Both the position numbers and the translations under genes were made by a program. The notes beneath the pieces are model-generated. The model saw only the letters and a list, made by a program, of their open reading frames with translations, ran no database searches and had not been told where the DNA came from. Below are positions 32,656 through 46,055 of a stretch of 64,000 bases of DNA, piece after piece. The stretch is taken from NCBI GenBank assembly GCA_947044405.1, contig CAMRHE010000021.1, positions 6,432,501 through 6,496,500 on the forward strand. Direction: 5' to 3'. The DNA is from Leptodactylus fallax. Taxonomy: Eukaryota > Chordata > Amphibia > Anura > Leptodactylidae. The first letter of the stretch is position 1. Each line of letters begins with the position of its first letter.

Positions 32656-33935
32656 TATTCACTGATTATAACTTCACTAGTTGCACTACATTTAGGAATG
32701 AATGACATCTAAGGAAGAATATCTGTTACTTGAATACATCCAGATTTATGTAATTTTGTACACTTTGGTGATTTTGTATAAATCCTTTATTAATGCACTT
32801 AGCGTGTATGTCATTTTTATGTTATGTAGTCTTCTGTGTCTCTTTCGCATGCTCTTTTCTTATCTCAATAGATGGAGACCCATTAAAAGTCATTTTATTC
32901 CCCACATACCGCTCTCGTTTCATCTTGATCCACTATAGGTTTCTCTGGGGTGATTATCACTACAAAAAGTGGGGTTAACATATATAGAGCACCCAGGTCT
33001 ACATCGTAGATCTGGTGTGCTAATGTCCCCCCTCTAGTATGGATGTTAGCCCAAGATCAGGGTTGTTGTTCCAACACTAGTTACTCTAGACTGTTACTTC
33101 ACTCTCTATTGAACCTTAGGGTCTATAAAAATGAGATTATACACTATTAATAATGAGTAGTATTATGGCCATTTTTCAATTTTTATGTGTGACATATAGA
33201 TATGTGTTCACACTTATAGGTGGCCATCTTGCGGGTTTTTGTGGCTTTGCATGTCGCTATGCACAGCATTGATGTGTTGTCATGGTGTAACATATCGTCT
33301 ATATTTGTTTTCTTATAATAAGGGGTAATTCAACTAATTTAGAGCGCTATGAGATTCTATTTATGTGTTTAGCAATCTTCTATAACATCTAGTGCAGGTT
33401 CGAGATATTTTACCTTTTCCAAGATGGCGCCCGCTACATTTAGAGGCTATTGCGCATGCACGAGACATTAAGCACTATTCAATGCATATACAAGTTTATT
33501 ATACTTTCGCATATGCGCGGTAGACGTTACTGCACGCTGATTAGGCATGGAAACCATGTTACACATGTTTCTGGATTGTATCAGGTATTTACATATTATA
33601 TATCTATACACCTGTTACTCATTACTCATCAGGATAGATGACTTTATTATTTATGTTTATACACTGGTTATTATGATAGCACTTATATTTATCACGTGTT
33701 TCATATTACACTATGTATGATACATTTCGTATCAATTTTTCATATATTTTTTTTACATAATTGCTTTATTGTCACTTATTATCGATTGATATTGTACACC
33801 CTATTTATATTTGTATAACATCACTATTGTGTTGCTTGATACAGGCTCACCATAGAGTCGAAATGTCGTATGGGGCAATAAACCTACAATAAAAACTTCA
33901 CCTTACTATGGAGTGCTGCCTGTTTTTTGCATTAT
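32656..33935 (+). repeat. Inverted copy of the PLE2 3' region
   Basis: Matches the reverse complement of about 25440-26730 (for example GGAATGAATGACATCTAAGG at 32695 against the minus strand near 26690). It ends at TTTTTTGCATTA and runs into a GATA array. Short local differences and small indels show it is not a recent copy. Confidence 0.9.
33835..33876 (+). ncRNA. Hammerhead-like motif, inverted PLE2 copy
   Basis: Same motif on the + strand with extra changes (GAAATGTCG in place of GAAACGTCG). Confidence 0.35.
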
Positions 33936-33966
33936 TGATAGATAGATAGATAGATAGATAGATAGA
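33936..33966. repeat. (GATA)n microsatellite
   Basis: About seven GATA units directly after the inverted PLE2 copy. Confidence 0.95.
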
Positions 33967-34317
33967 GAGAGCAGAAGAATATTTTTTTTTTCCCAAGAAG
34001 TCTTTCTATCTAAACAATTTTGATGATGTTGCATGGCTTGCATTCATTCTCATGAAACCACTTCTGTTTTTATTTTATCTGATGCAACAACCCCAGAATG
34101 TTGCTAAAAAACAATAGTTTGAGGATAGAACTGTGTTATATGTCACCAGATGTGATGTTCTTCAAGCAATCTCATTCATCTATTAATATAAGAAAAAGCA
34201 GTAAACGTAGCACAAGTGTTGAAGAAGACATATTCACAGCAGAAAGGAGGCCTCACAGAATAAGTCCCTAGGATTTTTTCCCCTCTATATTTATCCATCA
34301 TTGAGCACCACTGTACA

Positions 34318-34356
<39 letters not shown>

Positions 34357-34612
34357 TAGATAGAATAGTTCAGTTTAGCTGAGCACTTATAATGTAGGCA
34401 CAGCAAGACTTTAGTATTCGCTCCTCACTTCACCCAGTTACAACACCAAGTCCTTGTGAGCGGCTACATCTTCAGCCAATGGCCATGTCCTTGTTGCCAA
34501 TGGATACGACTATGAATGCAGAAACTTTCTATGGTCTGCACTTCTCTGAAACCTAGCAATGATTTCCTTATATGTGGCCGGGTTATCTCCTCATGCATAC
34601 CGTAGCCCTGCC
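33967..34612. other. Spacer between PLE2 and the hAT-like cluster
   Basis: No gene recognised. It contains a second GATA array (34318-34365). Confidence 0.5.
34318..34365. repeat. (GATA)n microsatellite
   Basis: About eleven GATA units with one interruption. Confidence 0.95.
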
Positions 34613-35453
34613 CAGAGGTGGAGCTAGCGAGGGAGCAGGGAGGCAGTGTGTCCACTGCTTTGTGGGTCCCACTTCGGGGCCGCTACAAACACACACAGAA
34701 ATGTCAACAGTATTGGCATCTACACCGATGCAATTGAAATACATGGTGGTGCAGGAAGGTGTTGCCTTCTGCTCTACCAGTGTCCCGATGCAGTGACATC
34801 ACTACTGACCTTGTTTCCTCCTGAACTAGGATGCCGATGTCCTTTGGTGACATTGTATTATAGGCTACACTCCTGAAGAGGCTTGCAGCCTACAAGATAC
34901 AGTAAGGTGGCAGTGCCAAGTTTGTGCTTCAGGGATGGGAGGCAGATGAGTTTTATTTTTACTTCTTTTTGGGGGGGGGGGCAATGGGGGGTCTTATTAA
35001 TATAAAGGGGCAATAATGATATAAAGAGTCATTGGTGAAAGCAGGGGCATTAGGGGGCAGTATTTATGTCAGGGGGTATTGGGCTGCACTAATTTAAGGA
35101 GTATTATTAATTAAGGGTGATACAGGTGGCATTATTAATTGAGGGCCTTATTGATTTAAGGGTGAATACAGGATTATTATTAATTGGGGGCACAAAGACG
35201 GCTTTATTAACTGAGAGGCACTATTTAAAGGGGTTGTCCCATCATAAATTTTAAAGCAGGCAGTAGGGGTGGGCTATTATGTATTTCCAGGGTCGGACTG
35301 GCCCACCGGGGAACCAGTGAATTCCCCCGTGGGCCCTGAGCCCAAACTATATTAAGTCCTGATTTTGAAAATGCAAAGGTCAGGGGTCCAATCGGGACGG
35401 TCAGGGGCCCGATCAGGCCTCTGACCATCCCGATCGGGCCCCTGACCAATGGA

Positions 35454-36364
35454 CAGTGGCGTAAAGATCGTGGTCGCAGGGGGTGCGACCGTGACTGGAG
35501 GGGTACGGAGCCCGTGGCCAGCTGGAAGTGGCCGGGGCACCGGACTACCATGATAGTGGTCGGGGAAAGCCTGGTTTCCCGACCGCTATACCTATTGTTA
35601 ATGGAAAGGGTATGCCAGCCCAGGGAAAGTGACAAAAAATTAAAAAAAAATACTCACCTGTCCTGGGCTCAGCATCGTCTCCGGAACTTTTCCAGACTCA
35701 TTGCAGGGGCCTGTGGTTAGGCCCCAGCGGTGACATGGGCACGCCGGCATAATGATGTCATCACGCCCGACGTGACCGCAGAGGTCCAATCAAAGGCCCC
35801 AGCGGTGACGTCTGTGGCACGGGACGTGGGAACCAAGGAAGATAGGAAAGACAGCAGGACAGAGCAAGGATGCCCCGAAGTGGTAAGACAAGGTGCGTAT
35901 AAGTGTTTGTTATTTTTAATCACTTCTCCTGGGCCTCTACAGAGTATAATAATAGCACCAGCTCTGGGGGGGGGAGGACTGTGGCCATATAATACTGTGT
36001 GGGGTTCACTGTGGTCATATAATCCTGTGTGGGGGCCACTGCGGAGCATATAATGCTGTGTGGGGGCCACTGTGGAGCATATAATGCTGTGTGGGGGCCA
36101 CTGCGAAGCATATAATGCTGTGTGGGGGCCACTGCGGAGCATATTATACTGTCCCAGTATTGTTTACATCTCGGCGCTGCGCTGCTCACTCACCATATTC
36201 TTGATAACTGCAGTTGTGGGTACTAAAGCTGTATCCTTTTCAAGTATCTGAGATATCGCTGCAGCACCCGTAACCGCCACTATCAAGAATTCTCTCTAGG
36301 GAGGGGGTAGGGGGCCCCGGACAAAAGTTTGCACCGGGCCCAAAAGACCTTAGTTACGCCTCTG
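35454..36364. mobile_element. hAT-like non-autonomous element, 911 bp
   Basis: Starts CAGTGGCGTAA and ends TTAGTTACGCCTCTG. Flanks are CCAATGGA and CCAATGCA (8 bp, one difference). It contains a 31-bp tandem array and GC-rich text, with no transposase. Confidence 0.8.
35945..36150. repeat. Array of about 31-bp units in a hAT-like element
   Basis: Repeated phrase GTGTGGGGGCCACTG.GGAGC then ATATAATGCT, about 31 bp per unit, roughly six units. Long open frames across it are chance. Confidence 0.85.
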
Positions 36365-36857
36365 CCAATGCATTTACATTGGCAAAATGATAACTAATGG
36401 AGGCCAATAGCCTGGGGGACATTAAAGGGTTGTGCAGGATAACATTTTTTTTTTTTTTTTTTAATTACACAGGTGAAAATAAAAAAAAACAAAAAAAACT
36501 TTCTCTTGTCCCCAGTGTCTCCCAGCGTGGTTTAGCCTGCAGCTCTGTTTTCTTCCAGCACAAGTACTCCCTGCACGTGATTACCTGTGACCCCTGAGAC
36601 CAATCAGCGGCCAAAAGAAAGGGACCTGGGACGTCACAGCCAGTGAGGACTTCCGGCAAAAGAAGACAGTGTCAGCTGCAGGACCGGACCGTGCTGGGAC
36701 CTGCTGACACCAGAGGACCGGGGATAGATGAGTATGTTTAGTATGTCTTTAGTTTTTTTTGGGGAGGGGTTCACCTCCCCCAGACTAATTATAAAAAAAA
36801 GAAAAAAATTATATTAGACAACCTCTTTAAAGTGTGGTGCATTAGGGGGGTATATTA

Positions 36858-37272
36858 AATGGGTTGTCCAGGCATAATTTGTTATGGTTTATCCTCAGGA
36901 TAGGCCATAGATACCTGAACTGTTGAGGGCCGACCTCGGACCGATCAGCTGTACGGAGCCACTTCTGGCACCTGTCTTGTACACAATATGGGTCCAGAAG
37001 CAGAAAGCTCTCTCCACTGTATATTAGCCGGGCACCTTCACTGCATCTCAGCACTTATTGAAGTCAGCGGGAGCTGAGCTGCAGTGACGGCACCGGGCAG
37101 CTATACAGCGGATGGAGCTTTCTGCTTCTGGCCCTGTGTTGTGTACAGAACGGGCGCCGGAAGTGACACTGTACAGCTGATGGAGGCATGTGTCAGCCCC
37201 CTACCGATCAGGTATTTATGGCCTATCCTGAGCATAGGCCATAAAAAAGATTAACCCTGGACAATCCTTTTA
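36858..37272. mobile_element. Inverted-repeat dispersed element
   Basis: Left arm GGGTTGTCCAGGCATAA and right arm TTAACCCTGGACAATCC, with inner GGATAGGCCATA text near both ends. Same family style as 10831-11206. Confidence 0.5.
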
Positions 37273-38293
37273 ATATACATCACACAGTTTAATGCCCCCC
37301 CTCCACAGAATGTTAGCCCCCATCAATTCACCCACACAATATAATGGCCCCATCACTGTTCTCCATACAGTATGGGAGACCAGTGAAGAGGCCACTGTAT
37401 GGGGGGATCAGTGAAGTGGCCATAAAAAAATTTGGCCCAGACAACCCCTTAAAAGAGGTTGTCTATTAACTGGAGCAACCACAGTGGCGGCCGCCAGGGG
37501 AGGTATAAAAATAAAAAAATATAAAAAAAAGTATACTTACCTGTCCCCAGCACCCCGTTGTCCCCTGCCTATGTCTGTTCGGTCTCATGGTGGCGCCTCA
37601 TTTCTGGAAATCCTGTACCTAATTGGTCTTAGCGGTCCCATGAGGTGCAGGACTCCCAGCAGGAAGGCGCCGGCACGAGACTGAATGGACATTGGCAGCG
37701 GACAATGGAGTGCCAGGGACAGGTGAGTATGCTTTTTTATTTATTTTTTATTTTACACCTCCCTCCCGGGACTTGGGTTGCGCCAATTCCTGGACATCCT
37801 CTTCAAAGTATTTATCCATCTTTCTAATATTGATGGCCTGTGTTTAGGATAGGCAAGCAATATTACATCTGCGATGTAATGATGATCTACAGGTAATGGT
37901 AACAATTATAGGAGCCACGCTGTTCACTTGCCATACAGGGCGTGGCAGTAGGTTTAGGTAGTGCAGTGGTGCACATGTTATGGCAGGTGAGCAGCATGGC
38001 TCCCGACATGTTATTACCTTTAGCCGCCCTGTCTCGGTACGGCTGATCTGCAGGGGTCTTGATGGTGGGCCCCTAGAAACAATTCCACTGGTGGGCCCTA
38101 GTCTTCCCAGTCCAACACTGGCTCTAGGGGAAGAATATAAAACCCGAATACGTTGAAGCATCACCTAACCCAGACCCAGTGGACGAAGGGACACCTCTAG
38201 GAAGCCCCAAGCCACCCGATCAAAAGCCTTATCTGCATCTAGTCAATGCAGCATGAGCCGCTTGCCTAAATGCTTAGCATGGCGAATGATGAT

Positions 38294-38296
<3 letters not shown>

Positions 38297-38325
<29 letters not shown>
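38297..38325. repeat. (CA)n microsatellite
   Basis: About 14 CA units. Confidence 0.95.
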
Positions 38326-38327
<2 letters not shown>

Positions 38328-38574
38328 CCTGCAGCAGAATGCCGCAGCAGAATGCCAAAGCAGAGCAGAAGCATACACTTACCTAGGAATATATATTTGC
38401 CAGGTGTCTTTTTATCCATGTCGAACATTTATGTAACACTGAATAAAGAAGTATAAATATTTTATTTATATTTATTCTTTGTGTTGTAACTTAATTAGTG
38501 TAGTGCATATTTATATCACACAGGATTTACAAAGAAATGGTATAATTAACCTGTACCTTTATAGGTTTGAGTAA

Positions 38575-38905
38575 CTATCCTTAGGATAGGTCATCGATAT
38601 CAAATATCAGTGATAACTGTTCTCAGTAGTCGATACCCAGAGAATGACGTAGGAAGCAGATAGCTCCTGTTTCCTGTGCAGTGGATGAATCAAGTCATTG
38701 TACCTTAGCTTCTATTCAAATAAATGGGATCAGATCTCCTGTGACCTGGACTGATCACTACACAGAAAACAAAACTGTCTGCTTCCTGCGGCATTCTCTG
38801 TGTATTAGCTGCTGAGAACCCCTGATCAATTAAGGTGCCGAGTGTTTGACTCCTAGTGATCTGACACTGATGACATAGGATAGGTTATCAATATTCCTAG
38901 TAAAG
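38575..38905. mobile_element. Inverted-repeat dispersed element
   Basis: Ends carry GGATAGGTCATCGATATC and its inverse form GATGACATAGGATAGG..ATC. Related to 10831-11206. Confidence 0.4.
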
Positions 38906-39777
38906 AAAACTTTTTCAATATTCTTATTTATTAGAAATGATCATTGTTTACTCCAGCTACCATATTTTATCCCTAGATGGCAGGTTAACACCACTGCATT
39001 TACAGCAGACTGGGTATGTCCACCGGCTGCACAGTAGAAGTATTTATACAATAACATCCTGCCACCTTGTGTTTGTGGCTGTCAAGAAGCAAAGGAAACC
39101 CAATGGGAAAGACCAAATAGTAGTCTTACTGTTCCAGGCTCTGGTGGTGTCTGATGTTCAGTGACTGGAGCCTGTCTCCCAGGGGTGATTTGGGAACAAA
39201 GTAGACATTGGGAAAAAAATCTAAAGGTAGCCCCATGTTATGTGTGTTAAATTGGCAGAAGACAGGGCTGACATAAGTAGGAATATGAGGGTAGGTTTTG
39301 TTAAAATTCCTTCAACCATTAATTGCATGTGCAATTTTTTTAAGACTATGAGAGACAGTAACCATCATACTGTTTTCCCACACTGAGAGACGGAAGCCTT
39401 GTCCAGTAACCATTAAGCTTTTGCCTCCTATTGGACTAAAGTTGGTATTTAAAGTTAAAGGAATTATTTGGGGAATAATAAAGCTAACCAGTGCATTTGC
39501 TGCACTGGCTAAACTTTATTCCAAATGTATAGTCCTGTCCCCCAAAGCCCCGTACATAACTTTTATGGAGGACTGCAGGGAGCTGTGTTGAGACGTGACT
39601 TATGCTCAGTTTGCAGCCTGAGTGAATGGTGAGCAAAAGATTGAGTGAGTGGAGTAAATTAACCCCTTTCAGGCACACCCACATCACATGCTGGGATGGG
39701 GTCACAAGAGAGTAAGCAGCTATCATGGAATATAATTAGAGCCCACTGTAACGTGTACAGTGTACACCAGGGGTCTG

Positions 39778-41083
39778 CAACCCCCGGCACGCGTGCCACT
39801 CTTGGCTTATTTCCCTGGCACGGCAGCCCGAGTCCTCACCCAGCAGCTTCGATCGGACCAAACATGGCCGAAACGAAACTGCTATTATTATACTGTGGGG
39901 TCTCTTCAGACCCCCGAGTATAATAAGTGGAGACTCAGGAGAAGTGATGAAACATAAAAAACAATGATACTCACCTTGCTCGCTGCGCTACGCGGCGGCT
40001 GTGCGATCTGCAGGCGTTTCTGACAGCTGACAGGGCCTCAGGGTTCACGTCCGGCGTCATTACACATAATGAGGCGACGTGACCCCAGAGAACCAATCAG
40101 CGGTCGCTGACTACAGTCAGAAGCGCCGAAGAGAACAGAGCGGCTACGGAGCGCAAAAATAGGTGAGTAGTATTGTTTTTTTATGTTTGTCACCTCTCTT
40201 GGTCCTGCACTTATTATACTCGGGGGTCTGAACAGAGCTATGGAACATAATAGCGTGTGCGGGGACCACTATGGAACATAATACCGTGTGCACGGACCGC
40301 TATGGGACCTAATACCGTGTGCAGGGACCGCTATGGAACATAATACCGTGTGCAGGGACCGCTATGGGACCTAATACCGTGTGCAGGGACCGCTATGGGA
40401 CCTAATACAGTGTGCAGGGACCTCTATGGGACCTAATACCGTGTGCAGGGACCGCTATGGGACCTAATACCGTGTGCTGGGGTCACTATGTGACATAATA
40501 CGGTGTGCAGAGGCCACTATGTGACATAATACGGTGTGTAGAGGCTGTTATGGGATATAATACCTTGTGCAGGGGCCGCTATGGGACATAATACCGTGTG
40601 CATGGGGCCGCTATGGGACATTATTCTGTATAACGGTGTGTTTTCTGCATTAAGGATGTGTTTTTGCACAGAAAACAAAGGCATTTTGTTTTGTGCAAAA
40701 ATGCACCATATGAATGCAGTTTTACATTGAAGTAAAAGTTACAGTGGCCTAAAACTATATCTGCATCCAGATACATAGTGTGTATTCACCATAAGGATGC
40801 CACCATACGGTGCTCCTGGACACTTACATTTACCAATAATTGCGGGATGCACATGGACTTTTCATTGCTTCTAATCAGAAAATACAGGAGCATCCCAGGA
40901 AATAGCAGTAAACGCATGCGTCCTAAAGCATCTTGTGGCAGCACTTCTGTGTTATGGTTTGTGGTATATGACTTTAGTTTAGGGGTCGTCAGACTTACAA
41001 TTATTGACCAGCACTCCGAGTACCTCATCTTTGATTTTTTAATTAAAATCGGCACACCAAACAAAAAAGGTTGCCTACCCCTG
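39778..41083. mobile_element. hAT-like non-autonomous element, 1306 bp, perfect target duplication
   Basis: Starts CAGGGGTCTGCAACC and ends GGTTGCCTACCCCTG. Both sides carry GTGTACAC (39770-39777 and 41084-41091), a perfect 8-bp duplication. It holds a long 31-bp tandem array and no transposase gene. Confidence 0.9.
40235..40625. repeat. Array of 31-bp units inside the 39778 element
   Basis: About 12-13 units of the form GGGACCTAATACCGTGTGCA followed by GGGACCGCTAT, 31 bp each, with point differences. Confidence 0.92.
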
Positions 41084-41639
41084 GTGTACACTGTATAGTG
41101 TAAAGCCCACTGTAAAGTGAACTATACAGCTGTGATGTGTATATATAAGCAGTATAACATAAAAAACAGCCAACAGAAAGATTACCTTCACTACTCTAAC
41201 AGGCCAGAGTATATAATGTATTGTGGGAGTGCTACTTTAAGTGCGACACCTTATGTGGTGGTTCCTGGATGTTGTAAGTAGCTGACCATTATTACAGACA
41301 GTTAGATCATACATTGTGCTACATGGTTTAAACATTGACAAACTTAATGTCAATGATCAATATGTACTTGTTTCTTACATGTTTTATAATGCAATCACTA
41401 TTCTTAAAAGGGTGGTCTATTTTTTTTTTACCAATTTGCTACATATCATGCCCATGATTTAAAACGGGCTTTGGTCAAAGTACTATAGTCACACACTGGT
41501 ACTTGCAACATCACGGTTGCCAACATTGTGAGATGAATGTACTGGAGAATGGTGCATGAAGCACATTGTGAAAATTTTCAGGTGAGGCCATGTCCTTCTG
41601 AGATGTGACATGCCCCCTTTTGAGCGTATCACCCCCTCC

Positions 41640-42140
41640 TTTTTTTAATATGACAATTTATGTTTTTCATGACATGACTTGAAATACTAGAGAAAAAAAT
41701 AGGACCACAGTGGCGCCTCAACTGGACGAGGATTGTATTGTTGAGTGGTGTAACCCGAGCCAGATGGGGGGGGGGGGGAAGTACACTGGTTAATATTGGT
41801 TGAAGCTGCAGCTCAGCCCTGGAACCACATATCGGATCAGACAGTAACACACATAATACAATAGAGAGAAAAAAATGGGGGTATATCTGAGCGCTGCTAA
41901 GGGAATCAGAGAGTTGGAGACTCAGTGATAATGAATACCATTTATTCCACATAAAAAACTCCACACATGCAAAAGGGCAATGTGTTTCGACGTTGATTGG
42001 ACGTCTTTGTCAGGCCAACAGCATTAGGAGGGTCAGGGAGGTATGTGTCATGACATGACTGGCGCATAATGATCAAGAATATGCTGAGTAAGTGGCGCCC
42101 TGCATGGAAATAATACTGGGAGCTCCGTGTTCTGGTAAAC
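41640..42140 (-). mobile_element. Degenerate Penelope-like 3' region
   Basis: Minus-strand text with a hammerhead-like motif followed by an AATAAATGG phrase resembles PLE or SINE 3' ends carrying such ribozymes. No coding remnant is seen, so the class is tentative. Confidence 0.35.
41975..42018 (-). ncRNA. Hammerhead-like motif, degenerate
   Basis: Minus strand: GGC (stem I) then CTGACAA, stem II GACGT / ACGTC, GAAAC, short stem III, GCC (stem I). The core box CTGACAA differs from CTGATGA, so activity is unlikely. Confidence 0.45.
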
Positions 42141-42308
42141 ATTTGATCTGCGGGGTTCTAACAGTCTAAGAGATCAGTGGGGGTCTAACATCCAGGGCCC
42201 TGCTGATCAACTGTTTGAAGGGACTGTGGTGCTTTTGTAAGCGCTGTGACCCCTTCACTATTTACATCACACAGGATCTGTTTTATAGTAACTGTGCAAT
42301 GTAACTGG

Positions 42309-42472
42309 GCTGTAAGGAACGTCCTCCCTGACTGTACTCGTCTATAGCCCTGTACTGTCAGAGGGGGCGTTCCTTACAGCCCAGTGATGACGCTGAGCTG
42401 TGAGGAACAACCCCCCCCCCCCAGTACAGGGCTATGGACGAGTACTGTCAGGGAGGGTGTTCCTGACAGCCC
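42309..42472. repeat. Inverted repeat with about 50-bp arms
   Basis: GGAACG..CCTCCCTGAC..TACTCGTC..TAGCCCTGTACTG at the left is answered in inverse by CAGTACAGGGCTATGGACGA and onward at 42421-42472. Not linked to a known family. Confidence 0.6.
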
Positions 42473-42638
42473 AGCTAGACTGTCAGGAACGCCCTCCTGA
42501 CGGTGAACATTGAAAATAAGACCGCCGATATCTCCAGCCCCTTGGCACATAACGGGAAAGCCGACAGCGCGCTGAATTCAGCGCACTATCGGCTTTCTAT
42601 TGGTATGTAAAACTGCATATACATGAAGCCGTGAAAGG

Positions 42639-43855
42639 TCCTCTTTAAGGACCGGGTCATTTTTCATTTTTGCATTTTCGTTTTTCCCTCCCCACATTCC
42701 AAGAGCCATAACTTTTTCATTTTTCAGTTCACATGATGGCTTATTGTTTGCAAACCAAATTGTACTTTGCAATGAGACCATTCAATATTCTGTGCAATAT
42801 ACTGGGAAGCTGGAAAAAAATTCAGAATGAGGTGCAATTGGAGAAAAAAATACATTTGCGCCAATTTCATGTGGGTTTAATTTTTACGGTGTTCACTGTG
42901 TGGTAAAAATTACATCGTACCTGTATTCTGCGGGTCAGTACGAATACGGCAATACCAAATTTATATAGTATTTGCAATGTTTTGATACCTTTTACAAAAT
43001 GAAAAACTTTTTGTGTCGCCATATTGTGACACCTGTAACTTTTTCATATTTACATGTATGGAGCTGGGTATGGCATCTTTTATGCGGGACAAGATGATAT
43101 ACTGATATCATTTGGGGAAAGATCTGATGGTTTAATCACTTTTTATTAAATTTTTTATAGGAGGCAAAGTGTTAAAAAACCTGCTAATTGGCTATTTTGA
43201 TTTTTTCGCCGCTACGCCGTTCACTGTATGGGATAAATATATTAATATTTTAATAGTTCGGGCATTTTGGAGCGGGGGGATACCTAATGTGTTTATGTCT
43301 ACTTTTGTTTATTTACTTTTATATCAGATCTAGGGAAAGGGGGGTGATTTGAACTTTATGTTTTGTTTTTTTTTTTACTTTTAAAAACTTTTTTTTTTCT
43401 TCTTTTACTTTTATGATCAGACCCCCTAGGGACCTAGGGGATCTAATCACTCATACTATTCACTGCAATACTACTGTATCGCAGTGAATAGAAAAATGCC
43501 TACCTCTCTATTTCACGCTGCCTCTGGCAGCGTGCAATAGATCTAATGCAATGACAATCCTGGGAGCCTTCAATAGGCTCCTGGCTGTCATGGCAACTGA
43601 TGAAAATTGGTGAAAAATGGTGGCGCTGCTGGCGCCTGCACAGTTTAGACGCTGCGGTCCCATTTGACAGTGGCATCTAAAGGGTTAACAGCTGCAATCG
43701 GTGAAGGCACCGATCGCTGCTGTTAGCGGCGCCTCCTGGCTGTATTATACAGCTGGCATCCACCCTGTATGGAGAGAGCTCAGCTCCTGAGCCCTCTCCA
43801 TACATCCCCATGTCACCAATGACGAACAGGTACGTCATTGGTCGTTAAGGGGATA
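42639..43855. mobile_element. Long dispersed repeat with CCCCTTAA-type inverted ends
   Basis: Left end CTCTTTAAGGACCGGGTCA and right end TGACG..GGTCGTTAAGGGG are inverted relatives. The interior is non-coding, with T-rich and GC-rich halves. The phrase TTTTTCATTTTTGCATTTTCG is, from memory, a frequent frog repeat. Confidence 0.5.
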
Positions 43856-43861
43856 TGCAGG

Positions 43862-43862
<1 letters not shown>

Positions 43863-43893
<31 letters not shown>
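43863..43893. repeat. (TTA)n microsatellite
   Basis: About ten ATT units. Confidence 0.95.
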
Positions 43894-43894
<1 letters not shown>

Positions 43895-44418
43895 TTTATT
43901 AGGGGAACACAAGGAGCACTATTAATTGATAGGCACTCTTAATTTAAAGTTTTAAACTTTTAATGCAGACAGCAGGGGAGGGTTATAGCTTATAATGAAT
44001 CTTCCCCTCCTTACCGGCGCTGGGTTGGCTGTCACCTTGTATGTATACAAAGCAGCTGCAGCACTGATGTCAACAAGACCATGGGCAGCCAAACACTGTA
44101 TACTGCTGTACTGCTGAGCACAGGGATTGGCTTTAGCCATCCTGTTAACTTGACGTCACTACTGCAGCTGCTCCCTATATACAGAGCAGTGAAGGTGATA
44201 GGCGGCCCAGCACAGGAACAGACGGGAGGATACAGGTAACTGTTAGCGCATTTTTATTTTATAACTCTCCCCTGTTGCATACATTAAAATGTCTGATCCT
44301 GGACAACCTCTAAGACAGCATACAGGCGGTATTAGTAACTGAAGTGGCACACAGCGGCATTCATTTAAAGATACATACAGGGGTATTATTCATTTATAGG
44401 GGATTTGTATATCATATA

Positions 44419-46055
<1,637 letters not shown>

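Larger units (their letters stand above)
25427..33935 (-). mobile_element. Penelope-like element PLE2 with direct and inverted terminal copies
   Basis: The main copy is on the minus strand: 5' end near 32210, an upstream ORF, RT, GIY-YIG, and a 3' region 26865-25427. Beyond its 5' end lie a direct copy of the last about 395 bp (32258-32655) and then an inverted copy (32656-33935) matching 25440-26730. This fits the pseudo-LTR plus inverted-truncated-copy structure known for Penelope elements. Two later insertions interrupt it: a solo LTR (28067-28719) and Tc1-4 (29152-30732). Confidence 0.85.
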
